Positions 8,381-18,180 of a stretch of DNA of 64,000 nt are shown here, one piece after another. The DNA lies in the NCBI GenBank assembly GCA_032358255.1, contig JAULBX010026940.1, positions 248,001-312,000 on the forward strand. Reading direction: 5' to 3'. The stretch comes from Heterotrichella gracilis (taxonomy: Eukaryota; Sar; Xanthophyceae; Tribonematales; Xanthonemataceae). Every line of letters begins with the position of its first letter. The first letter of the stretch is position 1. Below the pieces are notes generated by a model. The model made no database searches. It was not told where the DNA came from and saw nothing but the letters and a program-made list of their open reading frames with translations. The position numbers and the translations under genes are program-made.

Positions 8381-8992
8381 TTATTCTACACGTTTAATAG
8401 TGCAACCAATAGATTTGGTTTCCTGGGTTTTAGGTGTTTCGTTCTTAAGCAAAGAAGCCAAAGCCTCTTTAAGATACGGTGCTTTAACAGCAGCGGCGTC
8501 TTTTACATTATCATCAATAGCGCCTTTATAAACCAAACCTTTAGCATTAAATAAAAAACATTGTGGTGTGCGGGTTGCACCAAAAGCGTTAGCCAGTTGA
8601 CTTTTTTCGTCAACAGCATACGTGCATTTTAATTTTTGTGCAGTAAAGTAAGCTGTCATTTTATCAAAACTATCATCTTCTGTACGTTGCGCTTCGTTAC
8701 TATTAATTAGGGCGCAACCAATATCGTTTGCCAAACAGTAATCAGAATATTCTTTAATACGTGCTTCGCTTAATTTTACATAAGGGCAGGTGTTACAACT
8801 AAAAATAACCAATAACCCCTTTGCAGTTTTAACTTCATTTAAAGAAACTGTTTTACCACTCACGTCTTTCATTTTGTAATCGCCTTGTGGAATGGCCGCA
8901 TTAATTGCCAGCTCATCAGGAGGAGAGTTAACGAAAGAAAAAGTTATTATCGAAACAATAACAAGGGATAAAAATAAGGCAGCTTTTTTCAT
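8381..8992 (-). CDS. Exported thioredoxin-fold (redoxin) protein
   Basis: This is a periplasmic or lipid-anchored redox protein of the AhpC/TlpA type. An N-terminal signal-like helix (KKAALFLSLVIVSIITFSF) precedes the redoxin fold. The likely active site is CNTC (in LLVIFSCNTCPYVKL), a CxxC pair. ATRTPQCFLFNAKG is the cis-proline loop region. The C-terminus ends in GCTIKRVE, a tail often seen in Bacteroidota relatives. The start is set at ATG 8992 so that the signal peptide is N-terminal. An upstream in-frame ATG at 9034 would add 14 non-signal residues. The substrate is unknown. Confidence 0.82.
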   Translation of the reverse strand: MKKAALFLSLVIVSIITFSFVNSPPDELAINAAIPQGDYKMKDVSGKTVSLNEVKTAKGLLVIFSCNTCPYVKLSEARIKEYSDYCLANDIGCALINSNEAQRTEDDSFDKMTAYFTAQKLKCTYAVDEKSQLANAFGATRTPQCFLFNAKGLVYKGAIDDNVKDAAAVKAPYLKEALASLLKNETPKTQETKSIGCTIKRVE

Positions 8993-9259
8993 AGCAATAA
9001 ATTTACAAAATTTGCAACAGATCGAAAATTCCATAAGCCAATTTTAACAATAAAAGCACTGAAAAAACGGTTGTTTTAGCAATTATTAAGCAAAAAAGTT
9101 AATATTTACTTAATATGTCTAAACAATTTGTCTTACCTAAAAATCCTAAATTCGTGTTGCACTTAAACAAGAAGTGAACACCCTAAAGGAATTTGATCTT
9201 TCGTTTCGAAGATCAATTTAAACCTTAACCGCTTTTTAATTTACTGTTAGTAAAACAGA
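8993..9259. other. Divergent intergenic region
   Basis: This 267-base AT-rich gap lies between divergent genes and must hold both promoters. No convincing TAnnTTTG box is seen. ACACCCTAAAGGAA near 9176-9189 resembles the core of the CCCT-AAA-AGGG palindrome at 37408. No open frame of note was found. Confidence 0.4.
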
Positions 9260-10435
9260 ATGAGAAAAGTTTATACCATATTTTTATTTTTAATAGTTAG
9301 CTCTTCCTTCGGCCAGGTGTCTTTTTCGGGCTGCAATATAAGCGGCGCTATGATAAATCAAAATGCCCTGGCGGGTTGCGGTAATGGCGCAAATTATTGC
9401 AATTTAGCTTCGCTATATGTTCCCGCATTTTCGCCGATCGCTTGCGGCACTTCTGTCTTGGGGGGCGGCTCAACCGATAATTATTCAACAAATTATTCTT
9501 TGCCTGCCGGCTGCACAGCCACAATTACGGCTCAATTTATGAAGCGAAATTATTTTGGCGCCCCAGTAAATCCCTCAGGAACCGGCTGCAGCAATTGCGG
9601 AATGGATAGCGGCGACGATATTTTTATTACTAATACAGGCGGCCTTGTTATTGCACAAGGTTCAACAATGGTTGTAAATGTTGGCACCTGTGGTGCATAC
9701 GCCGCTCTTGGAACGTATAACACAGGTGTTTCCAGCTTAATTGGAGGTTGCTCTAATTCCGACGGCACAGTACAAATGATCTTAACTGGAGGCTCTTTTA
9801 ACATTGGCGGACAATCTAATCGCTCTGATGAACTCATTACTTTTACAGTAAACCTAAGTGGCACTTGTGGTCCAGGCTGTAGCGGAGTTTTACCAATTAA
9901 TTTAAAAGATTTTTATGCCGAACCTTTAGAAAGCGAAGTGTTGTTGAAATGGGTTACAGCTACTGAAAAAAATGTGGCCTATTATTTATTGGAAAAAAGC
10001 GCAGATGGAATTTATTATTCGCCTTTAAACACTGTTTATCCTTTAGTTGCTGGTGGTGGAGAAAACAATCAATCCTATTTTAATTATGACAAAGATCCGG
10101 TTATTGGCATAAATTATTATCGCTTAAAACATGTTGAAAAGGACGGTTCTGTAGAAATACACAAAACTATTGCCGTTAACTTCAAAAATAAAATAGGCTC
10201 GGTTATCTGGGTAAATCAGACCGCTGATTTAATTAAGATCGGCTATGAAAAAAAGCCGGTCAGCAAGATCGTTAAGATCTTTGATATCACTGGAAGAGTG
10301 GTGAAAGAGATAAACATACAGCAGGAGGCTCCCGCTATCATTGAAATTCCGAAGGCTGAATTTGTAAATGGAATTTATCTTATTTCAGGTTCCGATCCGC
10401 AGGATGCCTTCTCTCAAAAACTCATCATAGATTAA
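9260..10435 (+). CDS. T9SS-secreted cysteine-rich surface protein
   Basis: A signal peptide (RKVYTIFLFLIVSSSFG) is followed by a Cys/Gly/Thr-rich N-terminal domain of ~200 residues with no recognised family. Next comes a fibronectin-like module beginning LPINLKDFYAEPLESEVLLKW, a common module just before Bacteroidota sorting domains. The last ~80 residues form a type-A T9SS C-terminal domain, with ITGRVVKEINI, VNGIYLISG and a lysine near the end (QKLIID). It is therefore predicted to cross the outer membrane by T9SS and be surface-attached or released. The gene stands alone. Confidence 0.8.
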   Translation: MRKVYTIFLFLIVSSSFGQVSFSGCNISGAMINQNALAGCGNGANYCNLASLYVPAFSPIACGTSVLGGGSTDNYSTNYSLPAGCTATITAQFMKRNYFGAPVNPSGTGCSNCGMDSGDDIFITNTGGLVIAQGSTMVVNVGTCGAYAALGTYNTGVSSLIGGCSNSDGTVQMILTGGSFNIGGQSNRSDELITFTVNLSGTCGPGCSGVLPINLKDFYAEPLESEVLLKWVTATEKNVAYYLLEKSADGIYYSPLNTVYPLVAGGGENNQSYFNYDKDPVIGINYYRLKHVEKDGSVEIHKTIAVNFKNKIGSVIWVNQTADLIKIGYEKKPVSKIVKIFDITGRVVKEINIQQEAPAIIEIPKAEFVNGIYLISGSDPQDAFSQKLIID

Positions 10436-10556
10436 TATTTTTGTATTTATTGTGAGAATTCAGACCATTGAGACCATAATTTTATAAAAAGCCAATTGTT
10501 TATTTCTAGTAACTTAAAACCTAATAGGAGTTATAGTTTTACTGAAATTTACCTTA

Positions 10557-13154
10557 TTGGAAAACACGCCTGAAATAGCCCCTAAAAAGAAGTCGGTACT
10601 AAAACGAATTGTAAAAACCATTTTTTACCTCGGGCTTACTTTTGTTTTAATTTGTGTGACCTTGGTTAGCCTTTTATTTATATATCAGGATGAGGTAAAG
10701 GCAGCTTTATTGGGAGAGATCAATAAACATCTTAAGTCGGAGGTAACCATTGATCCAAAAAACATTGACCTTACCATTTTAAAAACATTTCCCGATTGTT
10801 CGATGGAATTTAAAAATGTTTTAATGCTGGAAGCTTTGCAAATCAAAAAACGCGATACACTTTTGTTTGCCGAACAACTTAATCTGCATTTTAGTATCAG
10901 CGACCTCTGGAATAAAAAATACGATATTAAAAAGATCACACTCAAGAATGCGCTCGCAAAACCCGGCTTAACAAAAACAGGAAAACCAAATTATATTTTC
11001 TGGGAAGAATCGAAAGGCGAAAACAAAAACGACTCTATCAATTTTAATCTTAACTTAATTCAACTTGAGAATTGTCATGTTATTTATAGAGACCGATCAA
11101 CAATTTTTAAAACAGATCTTTTAATTAAAGAATTAAGTTTTAAAGGAAATTTTAGCGATGTTGAATACGACATGAGTTCAAAAGGCAAACTGGTCATTAA
11201 TCAAATTGCAGCAAGCAAAAGAACTTTTTTAAAGAACAAAAATTGTAACTTAAACATTAACCTTAAAGTAAACGGCAATAATTATTTGCTTGAAAAAACA
11301 AGCTTTAGTTTGAACAGTATGCTCTTTAACTTAAATGGAAATTTTGCTTATGCCGATAGTTTGCAAAACATGAAAATTGACTATGAAGCCACTGATCTCG
11401 ATATAGCAACGGTTCTGTCTTTACTGCCCGAAGACCAGAAACAAAAAGCCAACGATTATAAAAGTGATGGTGAGTTTTACACAAAAGGAAGCTTTAATTA
11501 TTCGGGTAAAACAAATTTTGAACTACAAAGTGGGTTTGGCATAAAGAACGCTGAGGTGACCTATAAACCTACCTCTACAACAGCAAAAAGTATTAATATG
11601 GAGGGCAAACTTGTGTATACGAATTCAACTTCAAAACTCGATCTGACCAATGTTCATTTACAATTAAATAACGATGAGCTAAACGGCAGTCTTTCAATAA
11701 ACGATTTTTCAAATCCATTTATACGTTTGTTAGTTGATGCAACTTCCGATCTGGAGACGCTGCAAAATTTTTGGCCGATAGATACTCTGGCTAAATTAAA
11801 AGGGAAACTAAAGATAAATTCTGAAGTAGAAGGATTGTTAAGTGACCTTAAAGACCAAACATTTTCAACCAAAGTAAAATTAAATTTAGATGCAACGGTT
11901 ACAAATCTTGAGGCGCAATTTAAAGGTGATGAAAATATTTTTGCAATAGAGAATTGCTCGGTAACCGCTAAAGACCGGGAGGTTGAGGTGAAGGATCTGA
12001 AATTAAAACGTGGAAGTTCGGATATAGTATTAAACGGTAAGCTGCCAGGCATATTTAATTATTTATCAGATAAAACATCACCTCTAATTATAACCGGAAG
12101 CTTATTTTCCAATTACATTAAACTGGAAGATTTTATGATGAAGTATAGTTCTTCTGAAGATAAATCGGCACCGTTGATCCCAAAAAACATACAGTTTAAA
12201 TTAAACGCCGCGATCTTAAAATTTAGTTATGCTAAATTCGAAGCGCAATCTGTTACCGGCGAAATCGAAATAAAAGACCAAAAAGCAATTGTAAGTGATA
12301 TGAAACTGAACACCATGCGGGGCGAAGCAGAAATAGATGCGTATGCAGATAATTCAGGAAGTAAACTGGATGTAGTAATGCAAAGTAAATTAAAGAACAT
12401 AAATATTAATGCTATGTTTAGCCAGCTAAATAATTTTGGTCAAACAACCTTGCAAGAAAAGAACATTAAAGGTCTGGCAACTGCTACTGTAGAGTTTTCA
12501 GGAAGTTGGAATAACGCGCTTGAATCAGATCTTAACTCGGTAAGATCAAATATTAACTTAAATATAGATAGAGGAGAATTGATAGATTTTAAACCCTTGT
12601 TGAGCTTATCGAAATTTGTGGATATACAAGACCTTCAAAGAATAAAATTCTCGAATTTACAAAGCACGATAGAAATAAAAGATCAAACAATTATTTTGCC
12701 AAGCACAACAATAAAAAATTCTGCATTAAATATTATTTTTTGGGGATCACATACGTTTAATAATGATATTAATTATCACATAGAATTATTGATAAGTGAA
12801 TTGCTTGCCAAAAAGAGAAAACATAAAAATGAAGAAGAAGAGTTTGGTCCGATTGAAAACGATCCGGATAACAAACGCAGCGCCTTTATTTTAATGACAG
12901 GTACAGTTGACAAACCTATAATTAAATACGATAGAAAAGGGCTAAAAGATAATATCAAAAAAGATCTTAAAGAAGAGAAACAAAATTTAAAGCAGTTACT
13001 AAAAGAAGAATTTGGCCTGTTTAAAAAAGACTCTATTTCTATAAAAAAGAAAGAAAAAGCCGACCAGGCCTTTGAATTGGAGAAACCTAACAATAATAAG
13101 CCTAAAAAAACGTTAGAACCAAAAAAGAAGAAAGATGACGACGATGATTTCTAA
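10557..13154 (+). CDS. AsmA-like envelope protein
   Basis: This 865-residue protein has one N-terminal transmembrane helix (residues ~18-40) and a long periplasmic beta-rich body of AsmA/TamB-like repeats. The C-terminal AsmA-type block is visible near NINLNIDRGELIDFKPLLSLS and STTIKNSALNIIFWGSHTF. The last ~70 residues are low-complexity lysine, asparagine and aspartate (ends DDDDDF). The start is TTG at 10557, since no ATG precedes the membrane helix. AsmA-like proteins are implicated in lipid transport and outer-membrane homeostasis; the role here is inferred. It is followed 33 bases later by a histidine kinase on the same strand. Confidence 0.75.
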   Translation: MENTPEIAPKKKSVLKRIVKTIFYLGLTFVLICVTLVSLLFIYQDEVKAALLGEINKHLKSEVTIDPKNIDLTILKTFPDCSMEFKNVLMLEALQIKKRDTLLFAEQLNLHFSISDLWNKKYDIKKITLKNALAKPGLTKTGKPNYIFWEESKGENKNDSINFNLNLIQLENCHVIYRDRSTIFKTDLLIKELSFKGNFSDVEYDMSSKGKLVINQIAASKRTFLKNKNCNLNINLKVNGNNYLLEKTSFSLNSMLFNLNGNFAYADSLQNMKIDYEATDLDIATVLSLLPEDQKQKANDYKSDGEFYTKGSFNYSGKTNFELQSGFGIKNAEVTYKPTSTTAKSINMEGKLVYTNSTSKLDLTNVHLQLNNDELNGSLSINDFSNPFIRLLVDATSDLETLQNFWPIDTLAKLKGKLKINSEVEGLLSDLKDQTFSTKVKLNLDATVTNLEAQFKGDENIFAIENCSVTAKDREVEVKDLKLKRGSSDIVLNGKLPGIFNYLSDKTSPLIITGSLFSNYIKLEDFMMKYSSSEDKSAPLIPKNIQFKLNAAILKFSYAKFEAQSVTGEIEIKDQKAIVSDMKLNTMRGEAEIDAYADNSGSKLDVVMQSKLKNININAMFSQLNNFGQTTLQEKNIKGLATATVEFSGSWNNALESDLNSVRSNINLNIDRGELIDFKPLLSLSKFVDIQDLQRIKFSNLQSTIEIKDQTIILPSTTIKNSALNIIFWGSHTFNNDINYHIELLISELLAKKRKHKNEEEEFGPIENDPDNKRSAFILMTGTVDKPIIKYDRKGLKDNIKKDLKEEKQNLKQLLKEEFGLFKKDSISIKKKEKADQAFELEKPNNNKPKKTLEPKKKKDDDDDF

Positions 13155-13187
13155 AAATCGTATCTTTAATTAATTATTTTTTTAGGA

Positions 13188-14693
13188 GTGAATATCTATA
13201 ACAAAAAACAACGTTGGAAATTAGGCCTTGCCGCATCGGCTTTGCTTATAATTATTGCGTCGTTATGGTACACCCGTAATTTGGTGAAGACCATTTCTAC
13301 TAATGAAAAAGAAAAAGTAGAACTTTGGGCAAAGGCTGTTCAAAAGAAAGCTAATCTGGTAAAATTTACGAATGAGTTATTTGAAAAAATAAAAGAGGGC
13401 GAAAGAAAGAAAGCAGAGTTATATGCAGAGGCAACAAAACAATTAAGTGCAGATGCGCAAGACGTTTCATTCGTTTTAAAAGTTTTACAAGAAAACACCT
13501 CTGTCCCTGTAATTTTAACGAATGAGAACGATGAAATTCAGATCTCAAGGAATTTAGATTCTGCGCGCGAAAAAGACCCCGTTTATTTAAAAGAACAATT
13601 ACAGATCATGAAAGATCTGTATCAACCTGTTGAGATAAACGTTTACAAAGGCATTAAACAAAAACTGTATCATAAAGACAGTCGTGTTTTTAGTGATATT
13701 AAATTAGTTTTTGATAGTTTAATAAAATCATTTATTACAGAAGTTGTTGTTAACTCTGCTGCTGTCCCTGTAATTTATACAAATAACACCAAAGATAAAA
13801 TTATTGCTATTGGAAAAAAGATAGATACTTCAGAAGTAAATACTCCCGAAAAATTACAGAACAAACTTTCTGAACTTTCTTCCGAGAATACACCCATTCA
13901 GATCGATCTTGGCGAAGGAACAAGTGATTATATTTTTTATGCGCCATCTGAATTGTTAACGCAACTCAAATATTATCCTTATGTGCAATTTGGTGTAATT
14001 GGTTTGTTTTTACTGATCGCGTACATACTTTTTAGCACAGCCCGCAAGGCAGAGCAAGATCAGGTATGGGTGGGCATGAGCAAAGAAACGGCACATCAAT
14101 TAGGCACGCCTCTTTCATCGCTAATGGCATGGAACGAACATTTAAGAGCAATGGGTGTTGACGAATCTATCGTTAATGAAATGCAGCAAGATGTAAAACG
14201 ATTGAATACAATTACAGATCGTTTTAGTAAAATTGGTTCACAACCTACCTTGGTTCCTTCAGATATTAACCAGGTATTGATTGATGCCATAGAGTATTTA
14301 AAGAACCGTACATCTAAGAATACAAATTACACTTTAAAACTGCCCGAAGAACATTTGCAGGTGCATTTATGTGTTCCACTCTTTGAATGGGTGATAGAGA
14401 ACATTTGTAAGAATGCGATAGATGCTATGGAGGGTAAGGGCGATATAGAAGTTGCATTAATTGATGTGCCAGAAGGCTTGTTCGTTGATATTTCTGATAC
14501 GGGGAAAGGAATTCCAAAATCAAAATTTAAAACTGTTTTCGAACCAGGTTATACTTCAAAACAAAGGGGCTGGGGTTTAGGATTAAGTTTGTGTAAAAGA
14601 ATTATTGAGATCTATCACAACGGAAAAATATTTGTTCTAAAAAGCGAGGTTAATAAAGGTACAACATTCAGGATCGCATTAAAAAGAGAGTAG
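13188..14693 (+). CDS. Membrane sensor histidine kinase
   Basis: The 501-residue kinase starts at GTG 13188. TM1 is at residues ~12-28 and TM2 at ~263-284, with a periplasmic sensor of ~230 residues between them, of no recognised type. The H-box is MSKETAHQLGTPLSSLMAW with phospho-acceptor His303. The ATPase domain shows the N-box ENICKNAIDAM, G1 DTGKGIP, F-box FEPGYTSK and G2 GWGLGLSLCKRII. The H-box AHQLGTPLS is a variant common in Bacteroidota. No response regulator is adjacent, so it is an orphan; it may be co-transcribed with the AsmA-like gene. Confidence 0.92.
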   Translation: MNIYNKKQRWKLGLAASALLIIIASLWYTRNLVKTISTNEKEKVELWAKAVQKKANLVKFTNELFEKIKEGERKKAELYAEATKQLSADAQDVSFVLKVLQENTSVPVILTNENDEIQISRNLDSAREKDPVYLKEQLQIMKDLYQPVEINVYKGIKQKLYHKDSRVFSDIKLVFDSLIKSFITEVVVNSAAVPVIYTNNTKDKIIAIGKKIDTSEVNTPEKLQNKLSELSSENTPIQIDLGEGTSDYIFYAPSELLTQLKYYPYVQFGVIGLFLLIAYILFSTARKAEQDQVWVGMSKETAHQLGTPLSSLMAWNEHLRAMGVDESIVNEMQQDVKRLNTITDRFSKIGSQPTLVPSDINQVLIDAIEYLKNRTSKNTNYTLKLPEEHLQVHLCVPLFEWVIENICKNAIDAMEGKGDIEVALIDVPEGLFVDISDTGKGIPKSKFKTVFEPGYTSKQRGWGLGLSLCKRIIEIYHNGKIFVLKSEVNKGTTFRIALKRE

Positions 14694-14695
14694 AG

Positions 14696-15337
14696 TTAAA
14701 GTTTTATTCTATAAACAATAGCCTCTAAATACCTTTTCGTTTTTAATTCTTTTACAACTTCAAACTTCTCTTTTGTAAAAGCTTCTTTATATTTAGGGTT
14801 CATGTAAACAAACCATGTTTCTGTAGAAGTTGAATTAATTATTCTTTGCAAAACTTTTTTTAATATGTCTTCATTAAAGGGATTAAATAGGAAATAAAGC
14901 GTTGGCTGATTTTCGTATTTATATTCCAAGGCATTTGCGTGGATAAATTGAATGTTGGATGTTTTTCTCTTTAACGAATAGTTTTTTAAATTAGAATTAG
15001 CAGTTGCGATCAACTCTTCATCAAGATCAATTCCCTTTAAATTTTCGTAACCAAAAGACTCAGCTACAAAAACAGGCCTCCCTTTGCCGCAACCAATATC
15101 CATAAAATGGAAGTTTTTTGTATGGGGCGTTATTTGCTCAAAGATCCTGAATAATATGAGGTAGCCCGCTCCCTGATAATGAAAAAACTCTGTAGAGTTA
15201 CTTTTTTTAATAGACGAAGTTGCAACACCATACTTTTTTTCATTCGTGCCCTCCGCCCTGATAAGCCTGATAGTATTGGCAAATCCGCGTAAAAATGCAG
15301 AGCGAAAAAAATAATAGATATATAAAAAAACTTTCAA
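14696..15337 (-). CDS. Class I SAM-dependent methyltransferase
   Basis: The 213-residue protein has the Rossmann motif I FMDIGCGKGRPVFVAE and an acidic motif II (LKGIDLDEELI) that bind S-adenosylmethionine. The LYFLFNPFNEDIL strand corresponds to motif IV. The substrate is unknown. An N-terminal hydrophobic stretch (KVFLYIYYFFRSAFLRG) may associate with the membrane. It converges with the histidine kinase, with only two bases between the stops. Confidence 0.8.
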   Translation of the reverse strand: MKVFLYIYYFFRSAFLRGFANTIRLIRAEGTNEKKYGVATSSIKKSNSTEFFHYQGAGYLILFRIFEQITPHTKNFHFMDIGCGKGRPVFVAESFGYENLKGIDLDEELIATANSNLKNYSLKRKTSNIQFIHANALEYKYENQPTLYFLFNPFNEDILKKVLQRIINSTSTETWFVYMNPKYKEAFTKEKFEVVKELKTKRYLEAIVYRIKL

Positions 15338-15415
15338 TGAAATGCTTTTTAATGTTACGCAAAATTAATACCTTCATAAACATATTTCTAAACAAATTAT
15401 GAAATTATAGTTCAT

Positions 15416-17617
15416 ATGAAAATTGATCTTGAAGCGGAGCGTAAGGAAATTCTAAACCGGTATAAAATTTTAATTAAGGCCTGTAAACGTCGTCTCGAAA
15501 AAGGCGATAAAGAGACTATCCGTAAAGCTTTTGAAGTTGCTGTTGAAGCCCATAAAGAAATGCGTCGCAAAAGCGGCGAACCTTATATTTATCATCCAAT
15601 CGCTGTTGCCCAAATTTGTGCCGAAGAAATAGGTTTAGGTGCCACTGGCATTGTTTGTGCTTTGTTACATGATACCGTTGAAGACACCGACCTTACTTTA
15701 GAGGATGTAAAAGGTTTGTTTGGTGAAAAAGTAGCACAGATTATAAACGGACTCACAAAAATTTCAGGCGTAATTGATAATACCTCTTCTATTCAGGCAG
15801 AGAATTTTAGAAAAGTTCTCTTAACCATGAGTGAGGACATTCGTGTTATTTTAATTAAGCTGGCCGATAGGATGCATAATATGCGTACGCTTGAGCACAT
15901 GAAACGCGAAAAGCAAATGAAGATCGCAAGCGAAACTTTATTTTTATACGCTCCACTGGCTCATCGTCTGGGACTAAACAATATTAAGACAGAACTTGAA
16001 GACCTTGGTTTAAAATATACGAATGCGGAAGGTTATTATGACATTGCCGTAAAATTACAGGAAACAGAACCTGAACGAAAACGGTTTGTGCAAAAATTCA
16101 TTGAGCCGTTAAAGGAAATTTTAGGAGAACAAGGGTTTCAATTTAAAATTTTTGGCCGACCAAAATCTATTTTTAGTATTTACAATAAAACAAAAACAAA
16201 AGGCGTTGCATTTGAAGAAATTTACGATCTCTTCGCCATTCGTATTGTTATTGATACACCTTTAGAGCAGGAAAAATCTGATTGCTGGAAAGTTTATTCT
16301 ATTATCACTGACTTTTACCACCCTAGCCCCGAGCGCTTACGTGATTGGATTAGTACGCCTAAAAGTAATGGTTACGAAAGCCTGCACACCACGGTGATGG
16401 GTCCTGAAGGTAAATGGGTAGAGGTACAGATCCGTACTGTGAGAATGGATGAATTAGCCGAAAAAGGTTATGCAGCGCACTGGAAATATAAAGATAGTGC
16501 GGCAGATAAAGAAAGTAATTTGGAGAATTGGTTGCAGCGCATTCGTGAGATGTTGGAAAATCCTGATCCAAACGCGTTGGAATTTATGGATGATTTTAAA
16601 CTGAATTTATTCAGTGATGAATTATTTGCATTTACTCCAAAAGGCGATATGAAAACGTTGCCTGTTGGAGCAACAGCATTGGATTTTGCCTTTGAAATTC
16701 ACACCAAAGTGGGCGAGCAATGTATTGGCGCAAAAGTGAATTTTAAATTGGTTCCATTAAGTTATGAGTTAAAAAGTGGCGATCAGGTAGAGATTCTTAC
16801 CAGCAATAAACAAACCCCAAAAGAAGATTGGCTTGGCTATGTAATTACAGCTAAAGCAAAATCTAAAATTAAAAGTAGTTTAAAAGAGCAACGCAAAAAA
16901 ACAGCAGAAGAAGGTCGCGAGATCATGGAACGGAAGTTCTATAAGAACAAGTTGGATTTTACTTTACAAAACGTAAATGATTTTTGCCAGTTCTTAAAGA
17001 TACCCTCTTCGCAGGAATTATTTTACCGTGCGGCTTTGGGGAATGTAGATATAAAAGAGATTAAAGAGTACATCCGTTATAAGAATAACCCGGTAAAACC
17101 GAGTAGGAAAACGGCTACACCAAAAATTGAACAACTCGTTACTAACGCTCGCGGAAGTAGCGATATGCTGGTTATTGGAGACGACATGCAAAAATTGGAT
17201 TATAAACTTTCTCCTTGTTGTAATCCAATTCCGGGCGATGACGTTTTTGGTTTTATTACAGTTGCAGAGGGAATAAAAATTCATAGGGTTAATTGTCCGA
17301 ATGCAATTAAATTGCTTTCAAACTATGCCTATCGCGTTGTAAAAGCTAAATGGTTAAATGATCAGATGATCTCCTTCCTTGCAGGAATTAAAATTATTGG
17401 TACGGATGAATTAGGTTTAGTAAATAACATCACTAAAATAATTTCGAGCGAGAACAACGTAAATATGCGTTCTATTAAATTTGATACTGACGATGGTCTT
17501 TTTGAAGGAACTATTATGATCTATGTTCATGATACAAAACACTTAAATCATTTAATGGATGTGCTTAAAAAAGTGAAAGGTGTAACTAAAGTTGAGCGTA
17601 TAGACGAAAAGAATTAA
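15416..17617 (+). CDS. Bifunctional RelA/SpoT (p)ppGpp synthetase/hydrolase
   Basis: It makes and degrades the stringent-response alarmone (p)ppGpp. The N-terminal HD hydrolase is intact, with H60 in YHPIAVAQ, HDTVED at 85-90 and LADRMHNMRTLEHM. The synthetase domain shows LFAIRIVIDT, RDWISTPKSNGYESLHTTVMG and EVQIRTVRMDELAEKGYAAHWKYK. A TGS domain (FAFTPKGDMKTLPVGATALDFAF) and a C-terminal ACT domain follow. The 733-residue length is typical of a full Rsh protein. Both catalytic halves look functional. It overlaps the convergent acetyltransferase stop by 4 bases. Confidence 0.96.
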   Translation: MKIDLEAERKEILNRYKILIKACKRRLEKGDKETIRKAFEVAVEAHKEMRRKSGEPYIYHPIAVAQICAEEIGLGATGIVCALLHDTVEDTDLTLEDVKGLFGEKVAQIINGLTKISGVIDNTSSIQAENFRKVLLTMSEDIRVILIKLADRMHNMRTLEHMKREKQMKIASETLFLYAPLAHRLGLNNIKTELEDLGLKYTNAEGYYDIAVKLQETEPERKRFVQKFIEPLKEILGEQGFQFKIFGRPKSIFSIYNKTKTKGVAFEEIYDLFAIRIVIDTPLEQEKSDCWKVYSIITDFYHPSPERLRDWISTPKSNGYESLHTTVMGPEGKWVEVQIRTVRMDELAEKGYAAHWKYKDSAADKESNLENWLQRIREMLENPDPNALEFMDDFKLNLFSDELFAFTPKGDMKTLPVGATALDFAFEIHTKVGEQCIGAKVNFKLVPLSYELKSGDQVEILTSNKQTPKEDWLGYVITAKAKSKIKSSLKEQRKKTAEEGREIMERKFYKNKLDFTLQNVNDFCQFLKIPSSQELFYRAALGNVDIKEIKEYIRYKNNPVKPSRKTATPKIEQLVTNARGSSDMLVIGDDMQKLDYKLSPCCNPIPGDDVFGFITVAEGIKIHRVNCPNAIKLLSNYAYRVVKAKWLNDQMISFLAGIKIIGTDELGLVNNITKIISSENNVNMRSIKFDTDDGLFEGTIMIYVHDTKHLNHLMDVLKKVKGVTKVERIDEKN

Positions 17618-18180
17618 CTTTTAGGCACTTTGAATTCACGTATCTTTAATTTTTTTGCAGGATTACCCTGATAGATCCAATTTGCTTCTAAAGAAACCGT
17701 AGCAATACTGCCAACCGTTAGTAAGCTATGGCTGCCTAATCTAACTCCCGGACAAACAACTGTTTTTGCACCCGCCCAGGCACCCTCTTCTAAAGTAATT
17801 TCACCAACAAGCAGATCAAAAGTGCTGCGTTTATAATTGTGATTACCACATAGTAACATGGCACCTTGCGAAATGCAGGAGTGATCTTTTAAAGTTACCT
17901 TTGCAAGGTTATCAATCCAGGCCAGTTCGCCGATCCAAACGTGGTTGCCAACAACTAAATGCCAAGGATATTTAATGGATACATGCGGTTTAATAATAAC
18001 ACCTTTACCAACTTTAGCACCGAATAAACGTAACAAAACGCGTTTTGGCCCGTAAAAAGGAAAAGCAGATTTAAAGAATACATAATTAATAAAATACCAC
18101 AAAGCCCTTACAACTAAAGGCTGCCCGGGCTTGTACCAATCATTGTCGAAAGTAGAAAGATCAATTTTTGGCGAATCCAT
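17614..18180 (-). CDS. WcaF-like hexapeptide-repeat acetyltransferase
   Basis: This 188-residue left-handed beta-helix protein is of the WcaF (colanic-acid acetyltransferase) type. It begins with the family N-terminus NDWYKPGQPLVVRALWYFINYVFFKSAFP. Hexapeptide repeats follow: GAKVGKGVIIKPHVSIKYPW, VGNHVWIGELAWIDNLA, GAWAGAKTVVCPGVRLGSHS. The CGNHNYKRSTFDL loop is characteristic. It probably adds O-acetyl groups to a surface polysaccharide. Its ATG lies inside the end of the upstream glycosyltransferase (20-base overlap), suggesting coupled translation. It is the last gene of the minus-strand polysaccharide operon. Confidence 0.88.
   Translation of the reverse strand: MDSPKIDLSTFDNDWYKPGQPLVVRALWYFINYVFFKSAFPFYGPKRVLLRLFGAKVGKGVIIKPHVSIKYPWHLVVGNHVWIGELAWIDNLAKVTLKDHSCISQGAMLLCGNHNYKRSTFDLLVGEITLEEGAWAGAKTVVCPGVRLGSHSLLTVGSIATVSLEANWIYQGNPAKKLKIREFKVPKS

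Noticed and set aside
11654-12052. Antisense open frame opposite the AsmA-like gene
   Set aside because: It lies entirely within a well-supported gene on the other strand and is Ser/Phe-rich, as expected for the complement of lysine- and asparagine-rich codons.
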